Source: an uncultured cyanobacterium (GTDB lineage: Bacteria; Cyanobacteriota; Cyanobacteriia; PCC-6307; Cyanobiaceae). Taken from it: a stretch of DNA of 6,629 bases. This document shows positions 1 to 5,555 of this stretch, in pieces (within the stretch, counting starts at the first letter, position 1; the number at the start of each line of letters is the position of its first letter). Under the pieces are notes generated by a model. That model saw only the letters and a list, made by a program, of their open reading frames with translations. It did not search any database and was not told where the DNA came from. The position numbers were made by a program, and so were the translations under genes. The stretch covers positions 1 through 6,629 of the forward strand of contig CAIXOZ010000002.1 of the NCBI GenBank assembly GCA_903921295.1, given 5' to 3'.

Positions 1-85
1 GCCGGATCGTGCCGCGGTGCCCAGGCTTTGCTGAGCTGCGAGCCGCCGGCACGACAAAGGCTGCAGGCCGTCCGGCCCCGATGCC

Positions 86-1315
86 TCAGAGGCTGCGCAG
101 AGCAACGATCGGATCCAGGGCGGCGGCCCGGCGGGCCGGCACAACACCGAAGAAGAGGCCGATCGAACCGGAGAGCCCCACGGTGATCAGCACACTGACG
201 GCACTGATCGAGGCCGGCAGGGGGGTCAGCACAGCCACCAGAGTCACAGCGCCGAGACCGAGGGCACTGCCGAACACACCGCCGAGGCTGGAGAGCACCA
301 ACGATTCGATCAGAAACTGACGCAGCACATCACTGCTGCGTGCTCCCAGGGCTTTGCGCAGACCGATCTCCTGGGTGCGCTCGCTCACCGAGACCAGCAT
401 GATGTTCATGATGCCGATGCCGCCGACCAGCAGCGAGATGGCGCCGATCGCCGCCAGCATCAGGGTCAGACCTCCGGTGATCGTGCCGACGATGGCCAGG
501 GCATCCTTCTGGGAGCGCACCGCAAAGTCGTCCTCCCGCAGGATCCGGTGGCGCTGACGCAGGAGGTTGGTGATCTGGAAAGCGGCAGCACTGGTGCTGT
601 TGTCGTCGCGGGCTTCGACGCTGATGAAATTGAGGCTCACCCCATAGGTGGGATCGCGACCGCTCAGCTTGCTGACCATCGTCGTCAGCGGCACGTAGGC
701 GTTCTCATCCTGGTTGGCTCCGAAGACAGCCCCTTTCGGCGCCATCACACCGATCACCTCAAACGACTGATCGCGGATCCTGAGCGACCGGCCGATCGCT
801 GAACCGCCGGGAAGCAGACGGGTTCGCAGGTCGGGACCGATGACGACAACGTTGCGGGCGGCCTGGAGATCACTGCTGCTGAAGAAACGCCCCTGGGCGA
901 GCTCAAACCGACGCACTGGAATGAACTCCGGGGTCACCCCGGACACGGAGGCTGTGGCGGAGAGCGCGCCGGCCTGCACAACCTCGCTCAAGGTGATCTG
1001 AGGCGCCACCCGACGGATGCTCGGCACCTGCTCAGCGATCGCCTCGGCATCCTCGATCACCAGGGTCTTCGGGAAATCAATGCCCTGGCGTCGGGTGTCG
1101 TTGTTGCCCGGCACCACAAACAGCACGTTGGCACCGAGGGTGTTGAGCTGTCCTTCCGCCAGGTTCTGAGCTCCGCGACCGACACCCACCAGGGTGATCA
1201 CCGAAGCGTTGCCGATGACGATGCCCAGCATCGTCAGGGCGCTGCGCAGGCGGTTGGACCCCAGGGTATGGAAGGCCATGCCCACGGTTTCCCGCAGAGA
1301 AAGTTTGGAGGCCAT
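86..1315 (-). CDS. ABC transporter permease, MacB/FtsX type
   Basis: The protein is the membrane subunit of a MacB-type ABC exporter, acting in the inner membrane with a separate ATPase. It has 409 residues. One N-terminal transmembrane helix lies at about 25-48, in a stretch containing RLRSALTMLGIVIG that is typical of the family. A periplasmic MacB_PCD-like domain runs from about 50 to 275, and a C-terminal FtsX domain has three helices near 280-309, 335-365 and 372-395. The loop SERTQEIGLRKALGAR (311-326) is the family's cytoplasmic coupling segment that contacts the ATPase, and the C-terminus ARRAAALDPIVALR is also typical. The ATG at 1315 puts the usual short amphipathic lead before the first helix, and no Shine-Dalgarno motif is visible. 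No ATPase or membrane-fusion gene lies in the window, so the substrate cannot be told; in MacB proper it is macrolides or peptides. DevC-like export is an alternative. Family certain, substrate unknown. Confidence 0.92.
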   Translation of the reverse strand: MASKLSLRETVGMAFHTLGSNRLRSALTMLGIVIGNASVITLVGVGRGAQNLAEGQLNTLGANVLFVVPGNNDTRRQGIDFPKTLVIEDAEAIAEQVPSIRRVAPQITLSEVVQAGALSATASVSGVTPEFIPVRRFELAQGRFFSSSDLQAARNVVVIGPDLRTRLLPGGSAIGRSLRIRDQSFEVIGVMAPKGAVFGANQDENAYVPLTTMVSKLSGRDPTYGVSLNFISVEARDDNSTSAAAFQITNLLRQRHRILREDDFAVRSQKDALAIVGTITGGLTLMLAAIGAISLLVGGIGIMNIMLVSVSERTQEIGLRKALGARSSDVLRQFLIESLVLSSLGGVFGSALGLGAVTLVAVLTPLPASISAVSVLITVGLSGSIGLFFGVVPARRAAALDPIVALRSL

Positions 1316-1713
1316 GGGCAGTGGCAGGGGCCTGGCGGCGGATCAGGTTCGGGCGTTGACTGTTCTAAAGGACGCGGAGGCACCGAGGCAGGGCAGGGAC
1401 GGACTCGAGCCCGGCGTTCAGCCCGATGGATGAAGGGCCGGAGCCCAAGGGGCCGTACCGACACCGCGCCGATGATCGGCGTCGAGCCGGGCATCGCCAG
1501 CGTGGTGATTCTCAGCCTCGTGATGCTGATCGCGCCCACCGTCACGCTCTGGATCACCCGGGAGCGCCCGCCGGATCAGCATCAACGGCCGTATCGCGAA
1601 TCGTTTCGAGGGCGTGATGGTCATCGCCGCAGGCAAACACCCTTGGCCTCTCCATCGCGGTGTCTCCAGCTCGCCCCGGACTGAGCAGGGCAGTGGAGCG
1701 CACCTGAGGGGCT
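1316..1713. other. 398-base gap between pyk and the permease gene
   Basis: This stretch follows the pyk stop and precedes the permease start, both on the minus strand. Its only credible content is the small plus-strand frame at 1472-1684. In the rest (1316-1471 and 1685-1713) I see no tRNA, no strong hairpin with a T-run and no clear repeat. A TTGACT stands at 1356-1361 on the plus strand but has no matching -10 about 17 bases on. TAGAAC on the minus strand (1362-1367) is a weak -10 candidate for the permease gene with no -35. The gap makes a single pyk-permease transcript less likely and suggests that the permease has its own promoter. Confidence 0.5.
1472..1684 (+). CDS. putative small single-pass membrane protein
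   Basis: This is a 70-codon frame starting at ATG 1472, lying wholly in the gap and antisense to the flanking genes. Residues 8-27 form one clear hydrophobic segment (ASVVILSLVMLIAPTVTLWI) followed by ITRER, a charge pattern that suggests a short N-terminus outside and a basic cytoplasmic tail. The first 36 or so codons end almost entirely in G or C (all but two by eye), as the neighbouring real genes do. After that the third-position bias falls away and the product becomes rich in Arg, His and Gln, so the tail may be spurious or the frame may be broken. I do not recognise the protein; it does not match the small photosystem or cytochrome b6f subunits I know. No Shine-Dalgarno motif sits at the usual distance. 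It could be a chance frame, but the hydrophobic stretch with strong codon bias makes a real gene plausible. Confidence 0.42.
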   Translation: MIGVEPGIASVVILSLVMLIAPTVTLWITRERPPDQHQRPYRESFRGRDGHRRRQTPLASPSRCLQLAPD

Positions 1714-3171
1714 TCAGACGTCGGTGAGGTGCTGAACAGGATCGGAGGAGACGATTCCGACCTTGATCAGGTCGGTGGAACCACTGACGCCGGTGAGGGT
1801 GCCGGCGGTCTGCACCACCAGATCACCCTCCCGCAGCAGACCGCGCTCCTGAGCCACGGCCATGGCCATCGCGAAGGTGCCGCTGGTGGAGCTGTCCTGA
1901 CTGATGAGCAGGGGATTCACCCCCCAGACCAACTGCAGCTGACGGGCGACGGAGGAGTCGCTGGTCACCGCCAGGATCGGCGTGCTGGGGCGGAACTTGC
2001 TGACGTTGCGGGCCGTGGAACCGGATTTGGTGAGGGGCAGGATCGCCGAAGCATCGAGCTGGCGGGCGATCGAACTGACCGCCTGGCTGATGGCATTGGG
2101 AATGGTGGTCGCCATGTGGCTGTCAAGCACCCGGCGGGGGTAGTCGCGCTCGATCCGGCGGGCGATGGTGGCCATGGTGGCCACGGCCTCGACGGGGTAA
2201 TCACCGACGGCCGTTTCATTGGACAGCATCACGGCATCGGTGCCATCAAGGATGGCGTTGGCCACATCGCTGACCTCAGCCCGGGTGGGACGGGGGCAAC
2301 CGGCCATCGAATCCAGCATCTGCGTGGCCGTGATGATGGGAATGCCCAGGCTGTTGGCCTTGCGGATGAGCTCCTTCTGGAGCAGAGGGACCTCCTCGGC
2401 CGGCATTTCCACGCCGAGGTCGCCTCGGGCAACCATCACGCCGTCGCAGAGCGGGAGAATGGCATCGATCTGATCAATGGCCTCGAATTTCTCGATCTTG
2501 GCGACGACCGGGGTCTGATGGCCGTGGCTGGCGATCAGGTCCCGGATTTCAATCATGTCGGAGGGATTGCGCACGAAGCTCAGCGCCACCCAGTCGACGC
2601 CATGCTGCAAACCGAAGATCAGATCGGCGCGATCTTTATCGGTCAGCGCCCGGATCGAGAGCTGCACGTCTGGAAAATTGACGCCCTTGTTGTTGGAGAG
2701 CACACCGCCGACGGTGACCTCGCAGTGCAGGGCCTGGGCCGGCAGGTCCACCGCGCTGACAACCATCTCGACACGGCCATCGTCGAGAAGGATGCGGCTG
2801 CCGGCGGTGACCTCCTCCGCGAGCCTGTCGTAGGTGACCGTGGCGATCGTCTGATCACAGCGCACCTCGCGGGAGGTGAGGGTGAAGGCATCGCCGCGAC
2901 TGAGGGTGATCGGCCCGCCGGCGAAGCGACCGAGGCGGATCTTCGGCCCCTGCAGGTCCTGGAGGATGCCGATATGGACGCCGAGCGCCTGGGAGACCTG
3001 GCGGATGGTGGCGATCCGGGCCGCATGCTCGGCGTGATCGCCGTGGGAGAAATTGAGCCGGAAGGTGGTGGCACCCGCTTCGATCAGCTCGCGGAGGCGC
3101 TCCGGCGATTCGGTGGCAGGCCCGATCGTGGCGACGATCTTGGTGCGACGCATGAGATCGGGCAGGGCCAT
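1714..3171 (-). CDS. pyk: pyruvate kinase
   Basis: The enzyme converts phosphoenolpyruvate and ADP to pyruvate and ATP in the cytosol, the last step of glycolysis. The 485-residue protein has the full family layout. TKIVATIGPATES is at 10-22 and RLNFSHG at 38-44 (PEP and cation site). The lid-domain edge DLQGPKIRLG is at 72-81. The catalytic lysine is K225 within AKIEK, with metal ligands E227 and D251 (MVARGDLGVEMP, 246-257), and the TATQML loop is at 281-286. The C-terminal effector domain includes TKSGSTAR (381-388). The end, GVSGSTDLIK, is the normal domain terminus, so this is the short form; some cyanobacterial enzymes of about 590 residues carry an extra C-terminal domain. Leu, Gln, Lys and Leu at 73, 74, 77 and 80 are the signature of K+-independent enzymes. 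The start at ATG 3171 is chosen; ATG 3153 (M7) would also keep the core. It is divergent from the MazG-like gene. Confidence 0.98.
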   Translation of the reverse strand: MALPDLMRRTKIVATIGPATESPERLRELIEAGATTFRLNFSHGDHAEHAARIATIRQVSQALGVHIGILQDLQGPKIRLGRFAGGPITLSRGDAFTLTSREVRCDQTIATVTYDRLAEEVTAGSRILLDDGRVEMVVSAVDLPAQALHCEVTVGGVLSNNKGVNFPDVQLSIRALTDKDRADLIFGLQHGVDWVALSFVRNPSDMIEIRDLIASHGHQTPVVAKIEKFEAIDQIDAILPLCDGVMVARGDLGVEMPAEEVPLLQKELIRKANSLGIPIITATQMLDSMAGCPRPTRAEVSDVANAILDGTDAVMLSNETAVGDYPVEAVATMATIARRIERDYPRRVLDSHMATTIPNAISQAVSSIARQLDASAILPLTKSGSTARNVSKFRPSTPILAVTSDSSVARQLQLVWGVNPLLISQDSSTSGTFAMAMAVAQERGLLREGDLVVQTAGTLTGVSGSTDLIKVGIVSSDPVQHLTDV

Positions 3172-3227
3172 GAAAACCGTCAGGTATCAGTCGGAAACTA
3201 CCATCCGACCCAGCCCTCCACCCGGCG
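3172..3227. promoter_or_regulatory. divergent intergenic region pyk / MazG-like gene
   Basis: Only 56 bases separate the two divergent start codons, so promoters for both genes probably lie here or reach into the opposite gene's 5' end. On the plus strand TACCAT (about 3209-3214) is a 4-of-6 match to a -10 box, but no -35 lies 17 bases upstream. On the minus strand there is only a weak TGATAC. Neither start has a Shine-Dalgarno motif. The assignment as a regulatory region rests on gene orientation, not on a strong motif. Confidence 0.35.
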
Positions 3228-3557
3228 ATGGATCTCAATCAGTACCAGCGCCTCTCCAGGGCCACGGCCCGTTATCCCGACGCTGGCAGCAACCCGATCT
3301 ATCCGACCCTGGGCCTGTGCGGCGAGGCCGGTGAGGTGGCCGACAAGGTGAAGAAGGTGCTGCGTGACCGCGACGGCGTCTTCGAGCAGGAAACGCTCAG
3401 GGCCCTGGCCCTGGAGCTCGGGGATGTGCTCTGGTACGTGGCCCAGCTGGCCACCGAGCTCGATCTCGACCTCGAGGCGATCGCCAACACCAATCTCGAG
3501 AAGCTCAGCAGTCGGGCGGCCCGTAACGTGATTTCCGGCAGCGGCGACGATCGCTGA
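3228..3557 (+). CDS. MazG-like nucleotide pyrophosphohydrolase
   Basis: This is a 109-residue all-alpha protein of the MazG / MazG-like superfamily. These enzymes hydrolyse (d)NTPs or related nucleotides to the monophosphate and pyrophosphate, often as house-cleaning enzymes, with Mg2+ held by clustered acidic residues. The visible metal motif is GEAGEVADK (32-40, with E33, E36 and D39) followed by ELGDVLWYVAQLA (63-75, with E63 and D66), the EXXE...EXXD pattern expected of the family. The length fits a single-domain MazG-like protein, not the about 260-residue two-domain MazG. The tail NLEKLSSRAARNVISGSGDD is typical of this short subfamily. The start at ATG 3228 gives DLNQYQRLS, a usual N-terminus. 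It is divergent from pyk and 41 bases upstream of the exported-protein gene on the same strand, so the two may be co-transcribed. The family is secure, but the substrate cannot be read from the sequence. Confidence 0.92.
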   Translation: MDLNQYQRLSRATARYPDAGSNPIYPTLGLCGEAGEVADKVKKVLRDRDGVFEQETLRALALELGDVLWYVAQLATELDLDLEAIANTNLEKLSSRAARNVISGSGDDR

Positions 3558-3598
3558 AGCGCACCGAGTCCGCCCTGATCTCCCTCCGGCTACCGCCC

Positions 3599-4120
3599 AT
3601 GTCCTGGCTTTCCCTGCTGCAACCCTGGCGCCGGCCTCAGGCCCTCGGGGCCGGCTGCTCGGCGCTGCTGCTGCTGGTGCTGCTGCTGATGCCGGCCAGG
3701 GCCAATGCCCTCGACCTTGCGGTCAGCGACGTCAGCCTCGAACCCTGCCCGGCCAGCGACATCGGCGCCCAGCCCCAGCTGCGCCGACCCAGCGGAGCCA
3801 GCTGTTATGCCCTGCGTGGTGTGGTCACCAACACCGGACGCAAGACCGTGGTGGATACCGATGTCTTCGCCCAGATTCTCGATGCCAGCGGCGAGCCCGT
3901 GCTCCAGAACCGCTCCAGGGTCGGCTCGATCGGCGATGTGCCTCCGGGTCAATCCTCCTTTGCCCTGCGGCTGGCGATTCCGGCCGGCACCCCGGGACCC
4001 TTCCAGTTCCGGCTGGTGAAGGCCCGTGGCTTCAGTGCTCCGGTGCGCACCCGCGCCGAGGAAGGGGATGAACTGCTGCCGCTCGAGCAACAGATCGCCA
4101 CCGACGAGGCCCTGGGCTGA
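3599..4120 (+). CDS. putative exported protein of unknown function
   Basis: I do not recognise this 173-residue protein by name. It begins with a basic region (WRRPQ) and a hydrophobic core at about 16-31 rich in Leu (SALLLLVLLLM), ending in ARANA, which suggests Sec signal-peptide cleavage after A35 or A37. C20 precedes the hydrophobic core, so it is not a lipobox cysteine. The mature part has two cysteines, C50 and C69, that could form a disulfide. Its centre reads VVTNTGRKTVVDTDVFAQIL then DASGEP, ending near 100. This resembles the beta-sandwich FxLYD-like or CARDB-like pattern, in which a G-x-V-x-N-T-G strand precedes a strand ending in D-A-S-G; that is a resemblance by eye only. The C-terminus (about 152-173) is acidic. 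Codon use matches the neighbours. It follows the MazG-like gene by 41 bases and is convergent with ylmG. A periplasmic or thylakoid-lumen location is inferred from the signal. Confidence 0.82.
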   Translation: MSWLSLLQPWRRPQALGAGCSALLLLVLLLMPARANALDLAVSDVSLEPCPASDIGAQPQLRRPSGASCYALRGVVTNTGRKTVVDTDVFAQILDASGEPVLQNRSRVGSIGDVPPGQSSFALRLAIPAGTPGPFQFRLVKARGFSAPVRTRAEEGDELLPLEQQIATDEALG

Positions 4121-4164
4121 GCTCGGCTGCGCTGATCAGCGGCGGCGCCGTGTAAGGGAGGCGT

Positions 4165-4190
4165 GGCCGGGGTCTGCGTGCAGACCGGCC
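4165..4190. terminator. candidate hairpin between convergent genes
   Basis: GGTCTG (4171-4176) pairs with CAGACC (4181-4186) around a CGTG loop, and an outer GGCC (4165-4168) can pair with GGCC (4187-4190) across a two-G bulge. It sits in the 149-base gap where the exported-protein gene and ylmG converge, the right place for a two-way terminator. There is no T-run on either side, so it is not a canonical intrinsic terminator. Confidence 0.28.
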
Positions 4191-4269
4191 CGCCACCAAC
4201 ACGTCTGGGATGGACCTGGTCGTCGGGCCAAGCAGGGGGATGGATGGGGCGTTCGGTTACGGCGACCCG

Positions 4270-4575
4270 TCAGAAGGGCTGAACAGAGGCCATCACCAGC
4301 TGCGATCCGCTTTCGAGCAACTTCTGAATGAAGCTCAGGGCCAGGAAGGCAACGATCGCCGAGAGATCCAGGCCTCCCAGGGGCGGGATCAGGCCGCGGA
4401 AGGCATTCAGATAAGGGTCGGTGATCGAGCTCAGGGTCTCGAGCAGTGGGTTGCTCCAATCCAGGTTCGGGAACCAGCTCAGCAGCACCCGCACCAGCAG
4501 GACCGTGCTGTAGATGCTGACGGTGACCGCAAGGGTCCTGACCAGGACAGAAAGCAGGGAAGCAACGGTGTCCAA
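4270..4575 (-). CDS. ylmG: YggT/YlmG (Ycf19) family membrane protein
   Basis: This is a small integral membrane protein of 101 residues, the usual family length. Two membrane segments lie at about 4-32 and 72-90. Between them are the family hallmarks LLSWFPNLDW (31-40) and ITDPYLNAFRGLIPPLGG (51-68). YlmG homologues have been reported to affect nucleoid distribution in cyanobacteria and chloroplasts, and in firmicutes the gene sits near the division cluster; the molecular activity is not settled. The start appears to be TTG at 4575. No ATG or GTG lies between the upstream in-frame TAG (4603-4605) and the first membrane segment, and later GTG codons would remove that segment. The gene is last in the ilvA-scpB-ylmG run, 27 bases after the scpB stop and in the same frame. 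No Shine-Dalgarno motif precedes the TTG, so translation may be coupled to scpB. The family is certain; the start is likely. Confidence 0.93.
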   Translation of the reverse strand: MDTVASLLSVLVRTLAVTVSIYSTVLLVRVLLSWFPNLDWSNPLLETLSSITDPYLNAFRGLIPPLGGLDLSAIVAFLALSFIQKLLESGSQLVMASVQPF

Positions 4576-4602
4576 GGTCAGCGGCTGATCAACAAGCCGA
4601 CT

Positions 4603-5472
4603 CTAGGCAGCCTGCTCCCAGTCATCGTCGCCGGTGGTCGGCCCGGAGTCCGGCGCCGGCGCCGTCGGACTCGCTGCCTCCGCCGGTGCCTGGTCGATCG
4701 CGAGCACAGCCTGATCGGCCGTGCCGGCTGCCTTGGCGCGGCTGCGGGGCGGACGGATGGCGTCGGCTTCGATCGCGAAGGTGCGATGAAACTTCTCACT
4801 CAGAGTGAGCCAGAAGGAGCGGCCGTCGCTCTGACGCTTGCGCTCGATGAAATCCTGGGCCAGCAGCTCCTTGATGTGGTCGTAAGCGCCGGATCCGCGC
4901 AGATCGACAAGCTCCGATTGCAGGATCCGCTTCTTGAGGGCGATCGTGGCCAGGGTGCGCAGCGCCGCCGTGGAAAGATCCACCGGCACCAGGTTCTGCA
5001 CCAGAGAGCCGAGGCCGGCCCGCAGCTGCAGGCTGTAGCGGTGGCCCTCCTGGCGGATCTCGAGCGCCGTGTCGCGATGGGCGTAATCAGCCATCAGGGT
5101 GATCAGGGCCAGCTCAGCCTCTTCGCGGCTGATGGCTGCGATCTCAGCCAGCTCGCCGAGGGACAGGGGCCGACCCTTCAGATAGAGGATGGCCTCCATC
5201 TGAGCCGGCAGCGACAACTGATCGGCCAGGCTGGGATCCAAGCGCACAGCCCCGGCCGCGGGCAGCCCCTGATCGAGGGCCTCTTCAGGGGCCTCCTCTG
5301 ACACAACCGGCGACGCTTTCTCAGCCAGGCCTTCAGGTCCGTCGGCGGCGATCAACACAGAGGCATCGGGCACCAGGGCCTCAGACGCTGCGATGGACGC
5401 GTGCTGAAGCGACTCTGCAGGCGTCGCGACAAGGGGCGTTTCCAGCACTGCCTCCAGGGGCTCAGCAGCCAC
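4603..5472 (-). CDS. scpB: segregation and condensation protein B
   Basis: ScpB is the dimeric winged-helix subunit that binds ScpA in the SMC-ScpAB condensin, which compacts and helps segregate the chromosome in the nucleoid. Numbered from GTG 5472 (289 residues), the conserved core is about 87-228. It opens with SLPAQMEAILYLKGRPLSLG (87-106). Then come VDLSTAALRTLATIALKKR (164-182), with RGSGAYDHI (192-200) and SFWLTLSEKF (219-228) following. Around it are two low-complexity tails: residues 1-86 are Ala/Glu/Pro-rich and acidic (about 16 acidic residues, one Arg, one Lys), and 229-289 are Ala/Pro/Asp-rich. The open frame runs on to 5682, but its first part overlaps ilvA and looks like a shadow of it. 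Start choices are GTG 5472, GTG 5448, GTG 5373 or 5358, TTG 5217 (giving MSLPAQMEAILYLKG, close to typical ScpB starts) and ATG 5199. The low Arg content of the N-tail argues that it is translated. Family certain, start uncertain. Confidence 0.9.
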   Translation of the reverse strand: MAAEPLEAVLETPLVATPAESLQHASIAASEALVPDASVLIAADGPEGLAEKASPVVSEEAPEEALDQGLPAAGAVRLDPSLADQLSLPAQMEAILYLKGRPLSLGELAEIAAISREEAELALITLMADYAHRDTALEIRQEGHRYSLQLRAGLGSLVQNLVPVDLSTAALRTLATIALKKRILQSELVDLRGSGAYDHIKELLAQDFIERKRQSDGRSFWLTLSEKFHRTFAIEADAIRPPRSRAKAAGTADQAVLAIDQAPAEAASPTAPAPDSGPTTGDDDWEQAA

Positions 5473-5555
5473 CGATCCGGTGCAGGTTATTGGCGTCGAT
5501 TCGAGCGGAAAGGCTGGCGAATGCGGAGATGGCGAGGGGGTGGAACCGATCGTGC

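Noticed and set aside
9..63. Two interleaved inverted repeats at the left edge: GTGCCG (9-14) with CGGCAC (47-52), and CAGGCTTTG (22-30) with CAAAGGCTG (55-63, one mismatch), in a pseudoknot-like order.
   Set aside because: The arms are short, one is imperfect, and such matches arise by chance in GC-rich DNA. With no context to the left it cannot be supported as a terminator or RNA.
1356..1369. TTGACT followed by TCTAAA as a plus-strand promoter for the small ORF.
   Set aside because: The two hexamers are almost touching, and no -10-like sequence lies at the normal 16-18 base spacing after TTGACT.
1394..1430. A segment with GGACTCGAGCCCG that recalls a tRNA T-arm.
   Set aside because: It lacks the GGTTCGA core, and no acceptor or anticodon stem could be formed around it.
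1685..1713. A search for a terminator just after pyk.
   Set aside because: Only three- to four-base stems such as GTG/CAC can be drawn, with no T-run on the minus strand, so nothing was annotated.
1729..3351. A 540-codon open frame on the plus strand, antisense to pyk.
   Set aside because: Its product is rich in Gly, Asp, His and Arg without domain motifs. The opposite strand encodes an unmistakable complete pyruvate kinase. Long antisense frames are expected in GC-rich coding DNA.
4210..5301. A 363-codon open frame on the plus strand, antisense to ylmG and scpB.
   Set aside because: The product is Gln/Gly/Arg-rich with no recognisable domain, while the minus strand carries clear YlmG and ScpB motifs. 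It is a codon-bias shadow.
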